NCBI GenBank assembly: GCA_949127695.1
Contig: CASBQH010000204.1
Coordinates: 1 to 5,503 of the forward strand
Length of the DNA stretch: 5,503 nt
From: Synechococcales cyanobacterium PMM_0073
GTDB taxonomy: Bacteria > Cyanobacteriota > Cyanobacteriia > Elainellales > Elainellaceae
Direction: 5' to 3'
The position numbers were made by a program, and so were the translations under genes. The notes beneath the pieces were generated by a model. That model saw only the letters and a program-made list of their open reading frames with translations. It searched no databases and was not told the DNA's origin. Of the stretch, positions 4,344-5,503 are shown one piece after another; position 1 is the stretch's first letter, and every line of letters starts with the position of its first letter.

Positions 4344-5503
4344 ATGTCGCAGGATAACCCAGGAGATCTGGCAGGAGATCTGGCAGGAGATCTGGCAGAT
4401 CAGTCTACAGGCTGGCAGTTTTGGATTGACCGAGGCGGCACTTTTACTGATATTGTGGCGCGCAGTCCGCAGGGCGAGATGCTGCTGCATAAGCTGCTGT
4501 CAGAGAACCCAGAGCGCTATGCTGACGCGGCGATTCAGGGCATTCGCGAAATTTTGGGACTCGCACCCGATGCGGCGATTCCGACTGAGCAGATTCAGGT
4601 GGTGAAGATGGGGACAACCGTGGCCACCAATGCGCTGCTAGAACGCAAAGGGGATCGGACGCTGCTGCTGGTAACGCAGGGCTTCCGGGATGCGCTGAAG
4701 ATTGGCTACCAGAATCGACCGCAGATTTTTGCCCGTCAGATTATCTTGCCAGAAATGCTCTATGAGCAGGTGATTGAGGTAGCAGAACGCTACAGCGCCC
4801 AAGGCGAAGAGTTAATGCCGTTGCAGCTGAGTGCATCTCTTAAGCAATCACTCCAGTCCGCCTACGAGGATGGCATTCGCGCCTGTGCGATTCTGTTTAT
4901 GCATGCCTACCGCTACCCGCTGCATGAGCAGCAAATGGCCGCACTGGCCGCAGAGATTGGCTTCACGCAGATTTCGGTGTCGCATCGCGTCAGCCCGCTG
5001 ATGAAGCTGGTCGGTCGAGGCGATACCACCGTAGTCGATGCCTATCTATCACCGATTCTGCGTCGCTATGTTGATCAGGTGGCGACGGCGTTACAGAATG
5101 CTGAACCTGGCTCTGAATCTGGCTCTAAATCTGGCTCGAACCAGCGCGTGACTCCAAAGCTGATGTTTATGCAGTCAAACGGTGGCCTGACGGATGCAGC
5201 GCTGTTTCGCGGCAAGGACAGCATTCTCTCTGGGCCAGCGGGCGGCATTGTCGGAGCTGTTAAAACTAGCGCCAGCGCCGGATTTACCAAAATTATCGGC
5301 TTTGATATGGGCGGTACTTCCACTGACGTTTCGCACTACAGCGGCGAATATGAGCGCAGCTTTGAAACCGAAGTAGCTGGCGTGCGGCTGCGAGCGCCGA
5401 TGATGGCGATTCATACGGTGGCGGCGGGCGGCGGCTCCATCCTCAGCTTTGACGGCGCGCGCTATCGGGTGGGGCCAGAGTCGGCGGGCGCAAATCCGGG
5501 GCC
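4344..5503 (+). CDS. oplAH: 5-oxoprolinase / hydantoinase A family, N-terminal part (3'-truncated by window)
   Basis: The predicted cytosolic enzyme uses ATP to open 5-oxo-L-proline to L-glutamate (gamma-glutamyl cycle). The 386 visible codons cover the HyuA-like ATP-binding half. The phosphate-loop sequence [13 protein letters not shown] has D29, GG at 31-32 and TFTD at 33-36. GTTVATN (90-96) and SGPAGG (296-301) follow, and the second phosphate motif, [11 protein letters not shown], is at 320-330. The frame is still open at [11 protein letters not shown], a conserved stretch of the family. Cyanobacterial homologues are usually fused A+B proteins of roughly 1200 residues; whether this one is cannot be seen. 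ATG 4344 has AGGAG at 4330-4334 with 9-nt spacing, and an in-frame TAG at 4329-4331 excludes longer forms; a TTG directly precedes the ATG. Two in-frame 12-bp repeats give GDLA x3 at residues 7-18 and GSxS x3 at 256-267. A hydantoinase of other specificity is the main alternative. Confidence 0.88.
   Translation, partial: MSQDNPGDLAGDLAGDLADQSTGWQFWIDRGGTFTDIVARSPQGEMLLHKLLSENPERYADAAIQGIREILGLAPDAAIPTEQIQVVKMGTTVATNALLERKGDRTLLLVTQGFRDALKIGYQNRPQIFARQIILPEMLYEQVIEVAERYSAQGEELMPLQLSASLKQSLQSAYEDGIRACAILFMHAYRYPLHEQQMAALAAEIGFTQISVSHRVSPLMKLVGRGDTTVVDAYLSPILRRYVDQVATALQNAEPGSESGSKSGSNQRVTPKLMFMQSNGGLTDAALFRGKDSILSGPAGGIVGAVKTSASAGFTKIIGFDMGGTSTDVSHYSGEYERSFETEVAGVRLRAPMMAIHTVAAGGGSILSFDGARYRVGPESAGANPG
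4360..4395. repeat. Three perfect 12-bp tandem repeats encoding GDLA
   Basis: CAGGAGATCTGG is repeated exactly three times (4360-4371, 4372-4383, 4384-4395), followed by a partial fourth unit. It lies in frame near the start of the oxoprolinase gene and gives G-D-L-A three times before the conserved WQFWIDRGG. Because the unit is a multiple of three, copy-number changes would only alter the length of the N-terminal extension. Confidence 0.92.
5107..5142. repeat. Three degenerate 12-bp repeats encoding a GSxS linker
   Basis: CTGGCTCTGAAT (5107-5118), CTGGCTCTAAAT (5119-5130) and CTGGCTCGAACC (5131-5142) lie in frame and encode [12 protein letters not shown], residues 256-267. The segment sits just before the [10 protein letters not shown] block, between the N-terminal and central hydantoinase A domains, and is probably a flexible surface loop. 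Confidence 0.8.

Noticed and set aside
4197..4490. 97-codon minus-strand ORF overlapping the oxoprolinase start
   Set aside because: It is antisense to the 12-bp repeats (its CQIS repeats are their reflection) and overlaps the strongly supported gene.
5075..5414. ORFs on both strands overlapping the distal visible part of the oxoprolinase gene
   Set aside because: The oxoprolinase frame carries conserved motifs throughout this segment; the others are shadows.

Overview
The window looks like a piece of a cyanobacterial chromosome, possibly from a Leptolyngbya-like filamentous lineage. The evidence is moderate: the start of a 5-oxoprolinase with a cyanobacterial-type N-terminus, an 89-residue protein of a kind I associate with cyanobacteria, one copy of the HIP1 octamer GCGATCGC, and generally GC-rich coding sequence. 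I could run no search, so the lineage is inference.

Layout: (1) 1-1116, plus strand, the 3' part of a major facilitator superfamily transporter whose start lies before the window. (2) 1117-1240, a short convergent spacer with a 14-bp tandem duplication and a hairpin. (3) 1241-2593, minus strand, a complete 450-residue FAD enzyme that closely matches the Helicobacter-type malate:quinone oxidoreductase. (4) 2594-3033, a 440-bp divergent spacer with a credible mqo promoter, two 10-bp inverted repeat pairs and a doubtful small ORF. (5) 3034-3303, plus strand, a small hypothetical protein with a basic tail. (6) 3304-3422, a convergent spacer with a perfect 14-bp-stem bidirectional terminator and a 13-bp tandem duplication. 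(7) 3423-3920, minus strand, a 165-residue DNA-binding-type protein: a helix-turn-helix-like domain followed by a basic tail with AT-hook-like RGRKK motifs, part of which is an exact 48-bp tandem duplication. (8) 3921-4343, a 423-bp divergent spacer with a promoter for the minus-strand gene, an 11-bp repeat array, several hairpins and a 34-codon ORF that could encode a small protein. (9) 4344 to the window end, plus strand, the first 386 codons of an ATP-dependent 5-oxoprolinase/hydantoinase A family enzyme.

The genes do not form one operon. Orientation alternates (+, -, +, -, +), so each appears to be its own transcription unit. Two have metabolic roles: malate oxidation feeding the quinone pool, and recycling of 5-oxoproline to glutamate. 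I see no defence, mobile, CRISPR or biosynthetic system, and no convincing new multi-gene system. The more unusual features are the number of short tandem duplications (six independent ones in 5.5 kb, three of them in frame in genes), the architecture of the AT-hook-like protein, and the structured leader with a small ORF ahead of the oxoprolinase gene.
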